Part shown: positions 24,910-32,098 of the stretch, one piece after another
How positions within the stretch are numbered: the stretch's first letter is position 1
Layout: the number at the start of each line of letters is the position of its first letter
From: JAKPUX01 sp035353815
Lineage (GTDB): Bacteria; Zhuqueibacterota; Zhuqueibacteria; Residuimicrobiales; Residuimicrobiaceae
NCBI GenBank assembly: GCA_035353815.1
Contig: DAOQAG010000008.1
Coordinates: 54,656 to 118,655 of the forward strand
DNA: 64,000 bases
Direction of reading: 5' to 3'
Notes under the pieces: model-generated
The model's input: only the letters and a program-made list of their open reading frames with translations
Told to the model about the DNA's origin: nothing
Database searches by the model: none
Translations under genes and position numbers: made by a program

Positions 24910-26688
24910 TTACTTCATAAACTCGGCATCGAAGAGCTGCACGACGGTCTGCAGCCAGCGATCTTCCTGCAGTGCTTTTTCGAACTCGGTTTTGCTGTCG
25001 GTCAAAGGCGCCATTTTGCGCACCCGGGGTAAAAGGTTCTCTTCATCCCTGACGCAGACGATATACAGAGGGACGCCGAGGATGGTGGTGATGATCTCCT
25101 GCAGCATGGCCCGGCTGTTGACGACCGAATCCATCTGAAAGCTGTTCTCCCGGGCGAACATGATTTCAAGCTGGCCGCCGCCGACACGGGTCGGCCAGCC
25201 GGCGTGGAGGAAGGTTCCCAGGGCGACCTTTTGCGCACGCACGGCCTCGAGGATGCCCGGCCAACGGGCCTCAACCACCTCCAGGGTGACGCCGCCGGAA
25301 GGGGCAGCGGGAGCGGCAGGGGTTGCAGGCGCCGGCGGGGCAGTGGCGGCAGAAGGTGCAGAGGGGAGAGGATCGGACTCCCGAGGTGGCGGCACGGCCG
25401 TTGCGGGCGGCGCAAACGGAGAAGGTGTCGCTGCCGCCGCAACCGCGGGCGGCGGAACAGGCGCGGCAGCCGCTGGGGCTTTATAGGCGGCGGGATGACG
25501 GATCGGGGCAGCGGACCGGGGGGACGAGGGGCTCAGTCCGGCCGGATTAGAGTTTTTTTTTACGTCGTCCAGCTGCGCCAGCAGCGCGGTAAGCTGCACG
25601 CTGCCGCTCATGCGCGTCATCTTGACCAGGGCCACCTCGAAGTGCAGCCGGGCATTGCTGCTGCGGCGAACCAGGTTTTCGGTATCCGCCGCCAGCTTGA
25701 TCAGGCGCAGCAGATCCTCGACAGAAAAGGCCTCCTGTCGTTCCTGATAGCGGGCGATATGTTCTTCGGAGCAGTCGATGAGATGTGCTTCGCCGCCGCT
25801 CTTGATGACCAGAAAATTGCGCAGGTGCTCCTCGAGGCCGAGCAAAAACTCGTCAAAATCATAGCCCTCAGTGAAGATATAATCGGCGAGGCGGACCGCA
25901 CCTTCGGCATCCCGGTTGCGGATCAGATCGGTGACCCGAAAAAAAAGCTCCTGGTCAATGACGCCCAGCAAAGAGGCGACATCGCGGGCCTGGATCGTCT
26001 TGCCGGCGAAAGCGATGATCTGATCGAGAATGCTTTGCGAGTCGCGCATGCTGCCGTCGGCCTTGGTGGCAATGATCCGCAAGGCTTCGGCATCGATGGT
26101 GATCTCTTCCTGCTGGCACATGCTCTGCAGCTGCGCGATGATGGTGTGGTGGGGCATGCGCTTGAAATCGAAACGCTGGCAGCGCGACAGTATCGTTGCC
26201 GGCACCTTGTGCGCCTCGGTGGTTGCAAAGATAAAGAGTACCCGAGCGGGCGGCTCCTCGAGGGTCTTCAGCAGGGCATTGAAGGCCTCATTGGTGAGCA
26301 TGTGCACTTCATCGATGATATAGATGCGATATTTGCCGGGGTTGGGGGCATAACGCAGGCTTTCGCGCAAGTTGCGTACTTCGTCGATGCCGCGGTTGGA
26401 GGCGCCGTCAATCTCGAAGACGTCGAGGCTGCGGCTTTCGTTGATCTCGATGCAGGAGGTGCAGGTATTGCAGGGAGTAATGGTGGGGCCCTGGTCGCAG
26501 TTCAGCGCCTTGGCCAGAAGCCGGGCGACGGTGGTTTTGCCGATGCCGCGCGGTCCGCAAAAGAGATAGGCATTGGCGATCCGGTTCTGCTGGATGGCGT
26601 TTTGCAGGGTCTGGGTTACATGCTGCTGCCCCATGACGTCGGCGAAAAACATGGGACGATATTTTCGGGCGAGCACCAAATAGGACAT
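24910..26688 (-). CDS. dnaX: DNA polymerase III subunit tau/gamma
   Basis: Clamp-loader ATPase subunit, 592 residues. It starts MSYLVLARKYRP at 26688; the open frame continues upstream into the SRP RNA but without family similarity. Walker A GPRGIGKT (45-52), four zinc-ligand cysteines (64, 73, 76, 79), DEVHML and the SRC arginine-finger motif (LSRCQRFDF) are present. Domain III ends near residue 370; a proline/alanine-rich linker (about 385-480) and a C-terminal tau-type domain follow. A run of nine A in the coding strand at the domain III/linker junction (residues 376-379) could yield a short gamma form. Last ribosome-site evidence is weak (GGAT). Confidence 0.96.
   Translation of the reverse strand: MSYLVLARKYRPMFFADVMGQQHVTQTLQNAIQQNRIANAYLFCGPRGIGKTTVARLLAKALNCDQGPTITPCNTCTSCIEINESRSLDVFEIDGASNRGIDEVRNLRESLRYAPNPGKYRIYIIDEVHMLTNEAFNALLKTLEEPPARVLFIFATTEAHKVPATILSRCQRFDFKRMPHHTIIAQLQSMCQQEEITIDAEALRIIATKADGSMRDSQSILDQIIAFAGKTIQARDVASLLGVIDQELFFRVTDLIRNRDAEGAVRLADYIFTEGYDFDEFLLGLEEHLRNFLVIKSGGEAHLIDCSEEHIARYQERQEAFSVEDLLRLIKLAADTENLVRRSSNARLHFEVALVKMTRMSGSVQLTALLAQLDDVKKNSNPAGLSPSSPRSAAPIRHPAAYKAPAAAAPVPPPAVAAAATPSPFAPPATAVPPPRESDPLPSAPSAATAPPAPATPAAPAAPSGGVTLEVVEARWPGILEAVRAQKVALGTFLHAGWPTRVGGGQLEIMFARENSFQMDSVVNSRAMLQEIITTILGVPLYIVCVRDEENLLPRVRKMAPLTDSKTEFEKALQEDRWLQTVVQLFDAEFMK
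25553..25561 (-). promoter_or_regulatory. A9 slippage site within dnaX
   Basis: Coding strand reads GTA AAA AAA AAC at residues 376-379. Slipping to the -1 frame gives AAA CTC TAA, a stop two codons later; the +1 frame stops (TGA) after six codons. This is the expected layout for producing a gamma-like protein of about 380 residues, as known for dnaX of Thermus (transcriptional slippage on A9) and E. coli (ribosomal shift on A6G). Confidence 0.6.
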
Positions 26689-26722
26689 GTGGGGATCCGG
26701 CTTCGGTGATAAAACAAAAAAA

Positions 26723-26994
26723 GGCTGTGCACCCACCTTCGACCTTTCGGCGTTCAGGCCGGCACGGCCCACAACTCCAGCCAAGTACTCCCGCGGCACA
26801 TAGAGCCTGTGCTTGCCGCTGCTATCTTCCGATCCTGACGGGGTTGGGCACGCCTCTATTGCGTGGGGCTTGGGCTTTCAGCGTTGCGCACCGTGGAGAG
26901 ACGAGAACGTGAGCAGGCCTCAGAATGGGACTTCGACCCTGCTGGAGCGGGTTGCAGGTTACAGGGCACCGCTAGCTCCCCGTCTAGCACAGCC
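26723..26994 (-). ncRNA. ffs: Signal recognition particle RNA, long form with Alu domain
   Basis: A 272-nt RNA. The domain IV hairpin carries GTCAGGATCGGAAGATAGCAGC (complement of 26818-26839), i.e. the Ffh-binding GGAA and AGCAG internal loops. The 5' part contains GGTGCCCTGTAAC and a following CGCTCCAGCAGGGTCGAA block, closely resembling the Alu domain of Bacillus scRNA, and the 3' part has TGTGCCGCGGGAGTACTTGGCTGG and GAAGGTGGGTGCACAGCC. The ends pair (GGCTGTGC with GCACAGCC) and seven T follow (26716-26722), which may act as a terminator. The 5' end is only 7 nt after tRNA-Ala and dnaX begins 35 bp downstream. Confidence 0.93.
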
Positions 26995-27001
26995 TTTTGT
27001 G

Positions 27002-27074
27002 TGGAGCTGATGGGATTCGAACCCACGACCTATACGTTGCGAACGTATCGCTCTCCCAGCTGAGCTACAGCCCC
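27002..27074 (-). tRNA. tRNA-Ala (anticodon CGC)
   Basis: Cloverleaf folds fully; loop TTCGCAA gives anticodon CGC. The acceptor stem contains the G3:U70 alanine identity pair. CCA is not encoded. Confidence 0.95.
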
Positions 27075-27141
27075 AATATCTCGCGTTGCGTGTAGCGGCG
27101 GAGTGGCTGCCGCGGCCCGGTGCGCCTCGGAAGCGCACGCC

Positions 27142-27230
<89 letters not shown>

Positions 27231-27253
27231 GAAACACTGGCCTGCAATGACTT

Positions 27254-27341
<88 letters not shown>

Positions 27342-27378
27342 AATGACAGGACGCGCAGGTTCCGCTTGCGCGTCAACT

Positions 27379-27828
27379 TTAACGCAGTTTACGAAAGAAC
27401 GTCTTGAGCAGGTGGCTGCACTCTTCCTGCAGGATACCGCTGATGACGCGGGCCTGGACGTCCAGCTTGCCGCCATCGGTCATTTGCAGAGCGCTGCCGC
27501 ACGCGCCATAGCGCGGATCGGCGGCGCCATAAACGATCAAGGGAATTCGCGAGAGCAGAACCGCTCCCGTGCACATCATGCAAGGTTCAAGGGTGACATA
27601 CAGGATGGATTGATCCAGCCGCCAGGAGGCGAGGGCATTGGCTGCGGCAGTGACTGCCAGCATTTCGGCGTGCGCGGTGGGATCTTGCAGGGACTCGATG
27701 AGATTGTACCCCCTGCCAATGACCCGGCCCTCATGCACCACGATCGCACCGACCGGAACCTCATCTTTGTCCAAGGCCTTCTGGGCTTCGTCCAGCGCAA
27801 GCCGCATCCAGGCCGCATGATCCTGCAT
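27379..27828 (-). CDS. tadA: tRNA-specific adenosine deaminase TadA
   Basis: Zinc enzyme that converts A34 of tRNA-Arg(ACG) to inosine. The 149-residue protein shows the deaminase motifs DPTAHAEMLAV (His zinc ligand and catalytic Glu) and TLEPCMMCTGA (two Cys ligands), plus YGAADPRYGACGS typical of TadA. The start at 27828 gives the usual N terminus DHAAWMRLALDEAQKA; the longer frame runs into the upstream tRNA. It lies between tRNA-Arg(ACG), its own substrate, and a tRNA-Ser gene in one transcription unit. Confidence 0.94.
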   Translation of the reverse strand: MQDHAAWMRLALDEAQKALDKDEVPVGAIVVHEGRVIGRGYNLIESLQDPTAHAEMLAVTAAANALASWRLDQSILYVTLEPCMMCTGAVLLSRIPLIVYGAADPRYGACGSALQMTDGGKLDVQARVISGILQEECSHLLKTFFRKLR

Positions 27829-27852
27829 GAGGAAAGCCTTCCCAAAAATTGG

Positions 27853-27926
27853 CGCGCCCGGAGGAGCTCGAATCCCCAACCTTCTGGTCCGTAGCCAGAT
27901 GCTCTATCCAGTTGAGCTACGGGCGC
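27853..27926 (-). tRNA. tRNA-Arg (anticodon ACG)
   Basis: Loop CTACGGA in stem TCTGG/CCAGA gives anticodon ACG, whose A34 needs TadA editing. Acceptor GCGCCCG/CGGGCGC, no encoded CCA. Lies 24 bp upstream of tadA. Confidence 0.95.
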
Positions 27927-27965
27927 GTTATGTCCAGAGAACATCGTCGCAGTGCTTGCATCGTG

Positions 27966-28038
27966 TAGCGTGTACGGGATTCGAACCCGTGTTACCGGCG
28001 TGAGAGGCCAGCGTCCTAGACCCCTAGACGAACACGCC
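27966..28038 (-). tRNA. tRNA-Glu (anticodon CTC)
   Basis: Loop CTCTCAC in stem CTGGC/GCCGG gives anticodon CTC. The acceptor stem starts with a G1:U72 wobble, slightly unusual; the rest pairs well. No encoded CCA. First gene of the unit driven by the promoter at 28056-28084. Confidence 0.93.
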
Positions 28039-28055
28039 AAAATGCCAAGCTCATA

Positions 28056-28084
28056 AATATACGTCATTTTTATGATTTTGTCAA
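28056..28084 (-). promoter_or_regulatory. Strong sigma70-type promoter of the tRNA/tadA/SRP/dnaX unit
   Basis: Minus-strand TTGACA, exactly 17 bp, TATATT, 18 bases upstream of the mature tRNA-Glu 5' end. Best promoter in the window. The 128 bp between it and the nucleoside phosphorylase stop (28085-28212) hold no recognisable gene. Confidence 0.88.
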
Positions 28085-28212
28085 TATTTTTCGCAAGCCC
28101 CCCTGCGCTCGCGCGGACGCGCCCTCGCTGCGGCCGCGCCGGAGAGCCGCCGGTGCGCAGGATCCCTTGCGCTCACCGCCCCCGGCAATGCCTCTGCTGC
28201 GTCCACGCAGGA

Positions 28213-29067
28213 TCAGCCACGCGGAGGTTCAGCCAGGCCGGCGACGATCGCCTCGAGCAGTTTTCCCATTCGCGCGCTGCTCTGATGCGCTATGGCGGTC
28301 ACCTCCTCGTGGGTCAGCTTTTCGGTCGACAGACCCGTGCCCGGATTGGTGATGAGGGAAATGCCAAGGACGCGCAGATGGCGCTGGCGTGCGACGATGA
28401 CCTCCGGTGCGGTCGACATCGAGACCGCATCGCCGCCGAGGAGGCGCAGCATCCGCACCTCGGCGGCGGTTTCGTAGGCCGGACCGGTCATCCCGCAAAA
28501 AATCCCTGAACGCAGGGGAATGGCCAGCTCGGCCGCCTTGCGGCGCGCCAGGTCGATCAGCGCCGGATCATAACAGTGCATCATGTCCGGAAACCGCGGC
28601 CCAAGCTGATCATCCGGCCGGCCGATGAGCGGACTGTTGAAGGTGAAATTGATCTGGTCGGTGATGAGCATCAGATCGCCGGCGGCGAATTCCGGATTCA
28701 CCCCTCCGCAGGCGGTCGTCACGATCAGGGTTTCCACCCCGAGACTGGCGAGGAGGTGTATCGGGAAGGTCACCTGCTGCAGCGAATACCCCTCGTAAAA
28801 ATGAACGCGCCCCTGTACGGCGATCACCGGGACCGGTCCGAGCCGGCCGGCAAACCAGCACCCGGCGTGGCCGGGCACCGTCGAATGGGGATAATGCGGA
28901 ATCTCTGTCGTTTCGATCCGGACGGCGGGCATGATCCGCTCTGAAAAGCCGCCCAGTCCCGATCCAAGAATGATTGCGACCCGGGGAGGCTCGCTCAGCC
29001 GGGGACGGACGAAGGCCATGGCCTCCTGGATCTTGTCGCGCAGTCGCTGCACAGGTGCGTTGGTCAT
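28213..29067 (-). CDS. Purine nucleoside phosphorylase (trimeric, PNP-I/PunA type)
   Basis: Phosphorolysis of inosine/guanosine nucleosides in purine salvage. The 284-residue protein shows ILGSGLGGF (phosphate loop), GRVHFYEGY, the LIVTTACGGVNPEFAAGDL region, GPAYETAAEVRML and SMSTAPEVIVAR, the order and length of the mammalian-like trimeric PNP family rather than the hexameric DeoD. Its ATG overlaps the tdk stop (ATGA, 4 bp). It is the last gene of the salvage operon cdd-udk-tdk-pnp. Confidence 0.93.
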   Translation of the reverse strand: MTNAPVQRLRDKIQEAMAFVRPRLSEPPRVAIILGSGLGGFSERIMPAVRIETTEIPHYPHSTVPGHAGCWFAGRLGPVPVIAVQGRVHFYEGYSLQQVTFPIHLLASLGVETLIVTTACGGVNPEFAAGDLMLITDQINFTFNSPLIGRPDDQLGPRFPDMMHCYDPALIDLARRKAAELAIPLRSGIFCGMTGPAYETAAEVRMLRLLGGDAVSMSTAPEVIVARQRHLRVLGISLITNPGTGLSTEKLTHEEVTAIAHQSSARMGKLLEAIVAGLAEPPRG

Positions 29068-29648
29068 TTGCTTGTGTCCTCATCAACCCCGGTATAAACT
29101 TCATGGCAAAAACGGCAGCGCGCTTCGTAAATATTCTGGGCCCCCACCACCACGCGCGCAGAATCATGGCTGAGACGCTGCGTCCGGTTGGCCGGATTGC
29201 CGCATTTGACGCAGATAGCCAGGGTCTTGGTGATATACTCGGCCACCGCCAGCAGCTGGGGAATGGGCTCGAAGGGCTTACCGGTATAATCCTGATCGAG
29301 CCCGGCAACGATCACCCGCTTGCCGCCATCGGCCAGGGCTTGGCAGACATCGACCAGCTCTGGTCCAAAAAACTGGGCTTCATCGATCCCGATCACCGTG
29401 GCGTCCCCCGCCTGGGCGAGGATCTCTTGCGCCGAAGCGACCGTCGTCGAGGGGAGTCGCCCCTCGTTGTGGGAAACGATATGCTCGCTGGAGTAGCGAT
29501 TATCGATCTCCGGTTTGAATATGGCCACCTTCTGGCGGGCGATCTGGGCACGCCGCAAGCGTCGGATCAACTCCTCGGTCTTGCCGCTGAACATGCTGCC
29601 GCAAATCACTTCGATCCACCCCGTATCCTTGGGAACAATACTCAACAT
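29064..29648 (-). CDS. tdk: Thymidine kinase (type II)
   Basis: Phosphorylates deoxythymidine. The 194-residue protein has the P-loop GSMFSGKTEELIRRL, Walker B IGIDEAQFF, the lasso-loop substrate region (CGNPANRTQRL) and four zinc cysteines in CVKC and CRFC pairs. ATG 29648 is preceded by AGGAG. It lies downstream of the uridine kinase fusion gene with a 76-bp gap and overlaps pnp by 4 bp. Confidence 0.96.
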   Translation of the reverse strand: MLSIVPKDTGWIEVICGSMFSGKTEELIRRLRRAQIARQKVAIFKPEIDNRYSSEHIVSHNEGRLPSTTVASAQEILAQAGDATVIGIDEAQFFGPELVDVCQALADGGKRVIVAGLDQDYTGKPFEPIPQLLAVAEYITKTLAICVKCGNPANRTQRLSHDSARVVVGAQNIYEARCRFCHEVYTGVDEDTSK

Positions 29649-29724
29649 GAGCCACTCCTGAAGATTGTCCAACTTGCCTGAATTGCCGCTGCGCGCAGCC
29701 GTGCGCCAGCAGCTGGTTCCCCCC

Positions 29725-30936
29725 TTAGACCTTTTCCATCTGGCGGAGCAGATTGGCAAAATGGCGCCCCGCATTGGGGTAGAGCGAGCGCTCCTCCACC
29801 TTGGCAAAATCGGCCACCATGCGCTCCCCGTCCGCAGCGGAGATCTCCTCAGCCGCCCGGGGGTAGAGGACCTCGTCCTCCTGGCCGATATGCTCGCGGC
29901 GCCGCGCCACATAGTGTTCGAGCTGCGCCGCCAGGGCGCGCTGCTCCGCCGCTGTGGCGGCCGCGCCCCGCCCGATCCTGGCGAGAATGCCGGCGAGCAG
30001 CTCACGTTCGGCTTCGTGATCGAGCAGCATCTCCTTGATCAGCCCCTCCTGCGGCATGCCGTTCTCCACCAGCAGGGGGTAGAGATGATTCTCCTCCTTG
30101 ACGTTATGGATCCGGTCGCCAAAGGCGAGAAGGAAATTGAGCACCTTGCCGAGGCGGCCGCTTTCCAGAGCACCCTGCCGGACGGCGCCGGCCGCGCTTT
30201 CCAGCAGATCCAGGCCGCGCCGCAACAGGGCGTGTTCCCCCATCAGAAGCTCCTGCCAGCCGCGCCGCGGCGTGCTGCGCTCCGGCCGGTGCCCCGGCAG
30301 CTCGGGATGGAGGGCGCGGACGCTCCGGAGCACCTGCGGCAGAACCTGCTCGACCGGCACCTCACCGGAAAGGACAAGGTCCGCGCGGGCGCGGCTGGCC
30401 TGCACATGTTCGACGAACATCGGCCGCACCGTCGTGCAATACTGCTGGATCACCGACTCCATGGTGCGGCCGCGCTCGAGGACGTCGCGCTGCAGGCGGC
30501 GAATGAAACAGATATCCAGCGGGGTATCCACATAGAGTCTGAGATCGAACAGGGGCACCATTTCGGGCACCGAATAGAGCAGCAGGCCGTCGACGATGAC
30601 GAGATCCGCCGGGCCGGCCCGCCGCGTCTCAGGCTTGCGATTGTGGATCGCAAAGTCATAGAGCGGGTGCTCGATGCCCTCGCCGGCGCGCAGGGCCTGA
30701 AGATGACGCACCAGCAGCGAAAACTCGACCGCATCCGGATGGTCATAGTTGATATGCTGGCGCTTTTCCAGGGTGAGATCGGAGCGGTCGCGATAATAAT
30801 CATCCTGACTGAGGAGCAGGCCGCGCAGTTCCGGCAGGGCGGCGAGGATGTGCTCGGCGATAAAGCTCTTGCCGGACCCGGAGGGGCCGGCGATGCCGAT
30901 GATCATGCAAGAGCAGGGGCGCGGCGGTTCATTCAT
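29725..30936 (-). CDS. udk: Uridine kinase fused to a hemerythrin-like HHE domain
   Basis: A 403-residue fusion. Residues 11-205 are a uridine/cytidine kinase: P-loop GIAGPSGSGKS, LLSQDDYYRD, NYDHPDAVEF, PLYDFAIHNR, VDGLLLYS and RDVLERGRTMESVIQQYCTTVRP. Residues about 225-400 form an HHE-type four-helix domain with metal-ligand-like residues His235, His277, Glu281/His284, His307, His341, His349 and Glu353, i.e. a diiron hemerythrin pattern. No stop or frameshift separates the parts. The start is uncertain: ATG 30936 (8-bp overlap with cdd, GAGGG upstream) or ATG 30906. Context is pyrimidine salvage, supporting the kinase role; the HHE domain might sense oxygen or redox state, which is speculation. 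Confidence 0.88.
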   Translation of the reverse strand: MNEPPRPCSCMIIGIAGPSGSGKSFIAEHILAALPELRGLLLSQDDYYRDRSDLTLEKRQHINYDHPDAVEFSLLVRHLQALRAGEGIEHPLYDFAIHNRKPETRRAGPADLVIVDGLLLYSVPEMVPLFDLRLYVDTPLDICFIRRLQRDVLERGRTMESVIQQYCTTVRPMFVEHVQASRARADLVLSGEVPVEQVLPQVLRSVRALHPELPGHRPERSTPRRGWQELLMGEHALLRRGLDLLESAAGAVRQGALESGRLGKVLNFLLAFGDRIHNVKEENHLYPLLVENGMPQEGLIKEMLLDHEAERELLAGILARIGRGAAATAAEQRALAAQLEHYVARRREHIGQEDEVLYPRAAEEISAADGERMVADFAKVEERSLYPNAGRHFANLLRQMEKV

Positions 30937-31342
30937 GCGCAAGATAGCCCTCATCAAAGGCATGTGGCAGCAGTTCACGCAATGGCATCGTGCGGTAGTC
31001 CGTTTCACTGCGGGCAAGGATCACCTCCAGATCCTGCGCCCATTCCCAGAGCACTTGCCGGCAGGCGCCGCAGGGCGGGCACCAGTTGCGGTTGCTCTCG
31101 ACGATAGCGATAGCGGTAAAATCCGTCTTGCCCTCGGCCAGGGCCCGGAAGAGCGCGACGCGTTCGGCGCAGAGGGTCAAGCCATAGGAGCTGCTTTCGA
31201 TATTGAATCCGGTGATCAGGGCGCCGTCCCCGCAGAGCAGGGCCGCACCAACCCGGAAGTGGGAATAGCGGGCCTTGGCCGCGCTGCTGGCCGCAAAGGC
31301 GGCGCGGATCAGGGGTACGGGATCGCAGGGTGTCAGGGCCAT
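30929..31342 (-). CDS. cdd: Cytidine deaminase
   Basis: Converts cytidine/deoxycytidine to uridine/deoxyuridine. The 137-residue size is that of the homotetrameric family. Motifs: YSHFRVGAALL, GFNIESSSYGLTLCAERVA (zinc Cys and catalytic Glu) and CPPCGACRQVL (two zinc Cys). Where most enzymes have NVENASYG, this one has NIESSSYG. First gene of the salvage operon, just downstream of the ssb terminator; only 36 bp separate it from the hairpin and I see no promoter in them. Confidence 0.93.
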   Translation of the reverse strand: MALTPCDPVPLIRAAFAASSAAKARYSHFRVGAALLCGDGALITGFNIESSSYGLTLCAERVALFRALAEGKTDFTAIAIVESNRNWCPPCGACRQVLWEWAQDLEVILARSETDYRTMPLRELLPHAFDEGYLAHE

Positions 31343-31378
31343 GGTTCATCTCTTTCCGTTTGGAGAACGCAGGGAAAC

Positions 31379-31412
31379 AAAAAATCCAAAGCCGCTACGG
31401 ACCTTGGATTTT
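31379..31412 (-). terminator. Terminator downstream of ssb
   Basis: Inverted repeat AAAATCCAA / TTGGATTTT (31381-31412) with six T continuing on the minus strand. It separates ssb from cdd. Confidence 0.75.
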
Positions 31413-31468
31413 AAAGTACTGCACCATCCCGAGCGGGCTGAAAGTGTTCTGTCCCGCCCGAAGCGGTC

Positions 31469-31918
31469 TTAAAAGGGCAGATCGTCGTTGACTTCAGGTC
31501 CCTGGCTCTGTCCGTTGAAATCAGCTTCGGTCGGCTGGGGGGCTTCCACAGGTTCGGCGCCCTCGCGCTCGCCGCGGCTGTCGAGCAGCTGAATCGATTC
31601 CGCCTGAATTTCCGTCGTATATCGTTTGGTCCCGTCCTTGTCATTCCAGGAGCGGGTCATTACCTTGCCTTCGATATAGAGCCGGCTGCCCTTTTTGGCA
31701 TACTGGCCGATGATCTCCGCCAGTTTGCGCCAGGCCACGACGCGGTGCCACTCGGTCTTTTCCTGGGAGTGGCCCTCCTGATCTTTCCAGGAGGTATTTG
31801 TCGCCAGGCTGAGGGTGAGGACAGCGGCGCCGGCGGGAGTATACTTTAATTCGGGATCCGCGCCCAGTCTTCCGATGAGCATGACTTTGTTCAAGGTGCC
31901 TTTACTATCGAAAGCCAT
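31469..31918 (-). CDS. ssb: Single-stranded DNA-binding protein
   Basis: The 149-residue protein has an OB fold (LNKVMLIGRLGADPELKY, TEWHRVVAWRKLAEI, GSRLYIEGKVMTRSW), a short glutamate/proline-rich linker and the conserved acidic tail ending DDLPF, which recruits repair proteins. The start at 31918 has an ideal AGGAGG 6 bases upstream; an in-frame upstream extension has no support. It stands alone, between its own promoter and terminator, rather than in the ribosomal rpsF-ssb-rpsR setting. Confidence 0.96.
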   Translation of the reverse strand: MAFDSKGTLNKVMLIGRLGADPELKYTPAGAAVLTLSLATNTSWKDQEGHSQEKTEWHRVVAWRKLAEIIGQYAKKGSRLYIEGKVMTRSWNDKDGTKRYTTEIQAESIQLLDSRGEREGAEPVEAPQPTEADFNGQSQGPEVNDDLPF

Positions 31919-31973
31919 TTGACGCCTCCTTGGTTTGTATGATGAACTGCACAGGAGCAGCCCGCCTGAGATT

Positions 31974-32002
31974 ATCTTACTAATAAATTCCAAATTTGTC
32001 AA
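31974..32002 (-). promoter_or_regulatory. Sigma70-type promoter of ssb
   Basis: Minus-strand TTGACA, 17-bp spacer, TAAGAT, about 56 bases before the ssb start. Divergent from the ParB-domain gene. Confidence 0.82.
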
Positions 32003-32044
32003 GGGAATTTATCGCCACCAGGAGGCCAAAGCGTATGAAAAGAC

Positions 32045-32074
32045 TTGAAATAAAGGCTCAATAATTGTTACATT
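32045..32074 (+). promoter_or_regulatory. Probable promoter of the ParB-domain/SPL-like pair
   Basis: Plus-strand TTGAAA, 18-bp spacer, TACATT, 25 bases before the start codon. Confidence 0.55.
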
Positions 32075-32098
32075 AACAGTCTGACCCGGAGAGCCCTT

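Noticed and set aside
26689..26799. N-terminal extension of DnaX into the SRP RNA
   Set aside because: The frame is open upstream of 26688, but the extra residues come from the SRP RNA and have no DnaX similarity; DnaX proteins begin MSYLVLARKYRP.
28085..28212. Small gene or RNA between the nucleoside phosphorylase and tRNA promoter
   Set aside because: GC-rich with several short palindromes but no open frame with a ribosome site, no T run and no known RNA pattern.
31343..31378. Promoter for the nucleoside-salvage operon in the short gap before cdd
   Set aside because: Only 36 bp lie between the ssb terminator and the start codon and no -10/-35 pair fits; the operon may be expressed by read-through or from within ssb.
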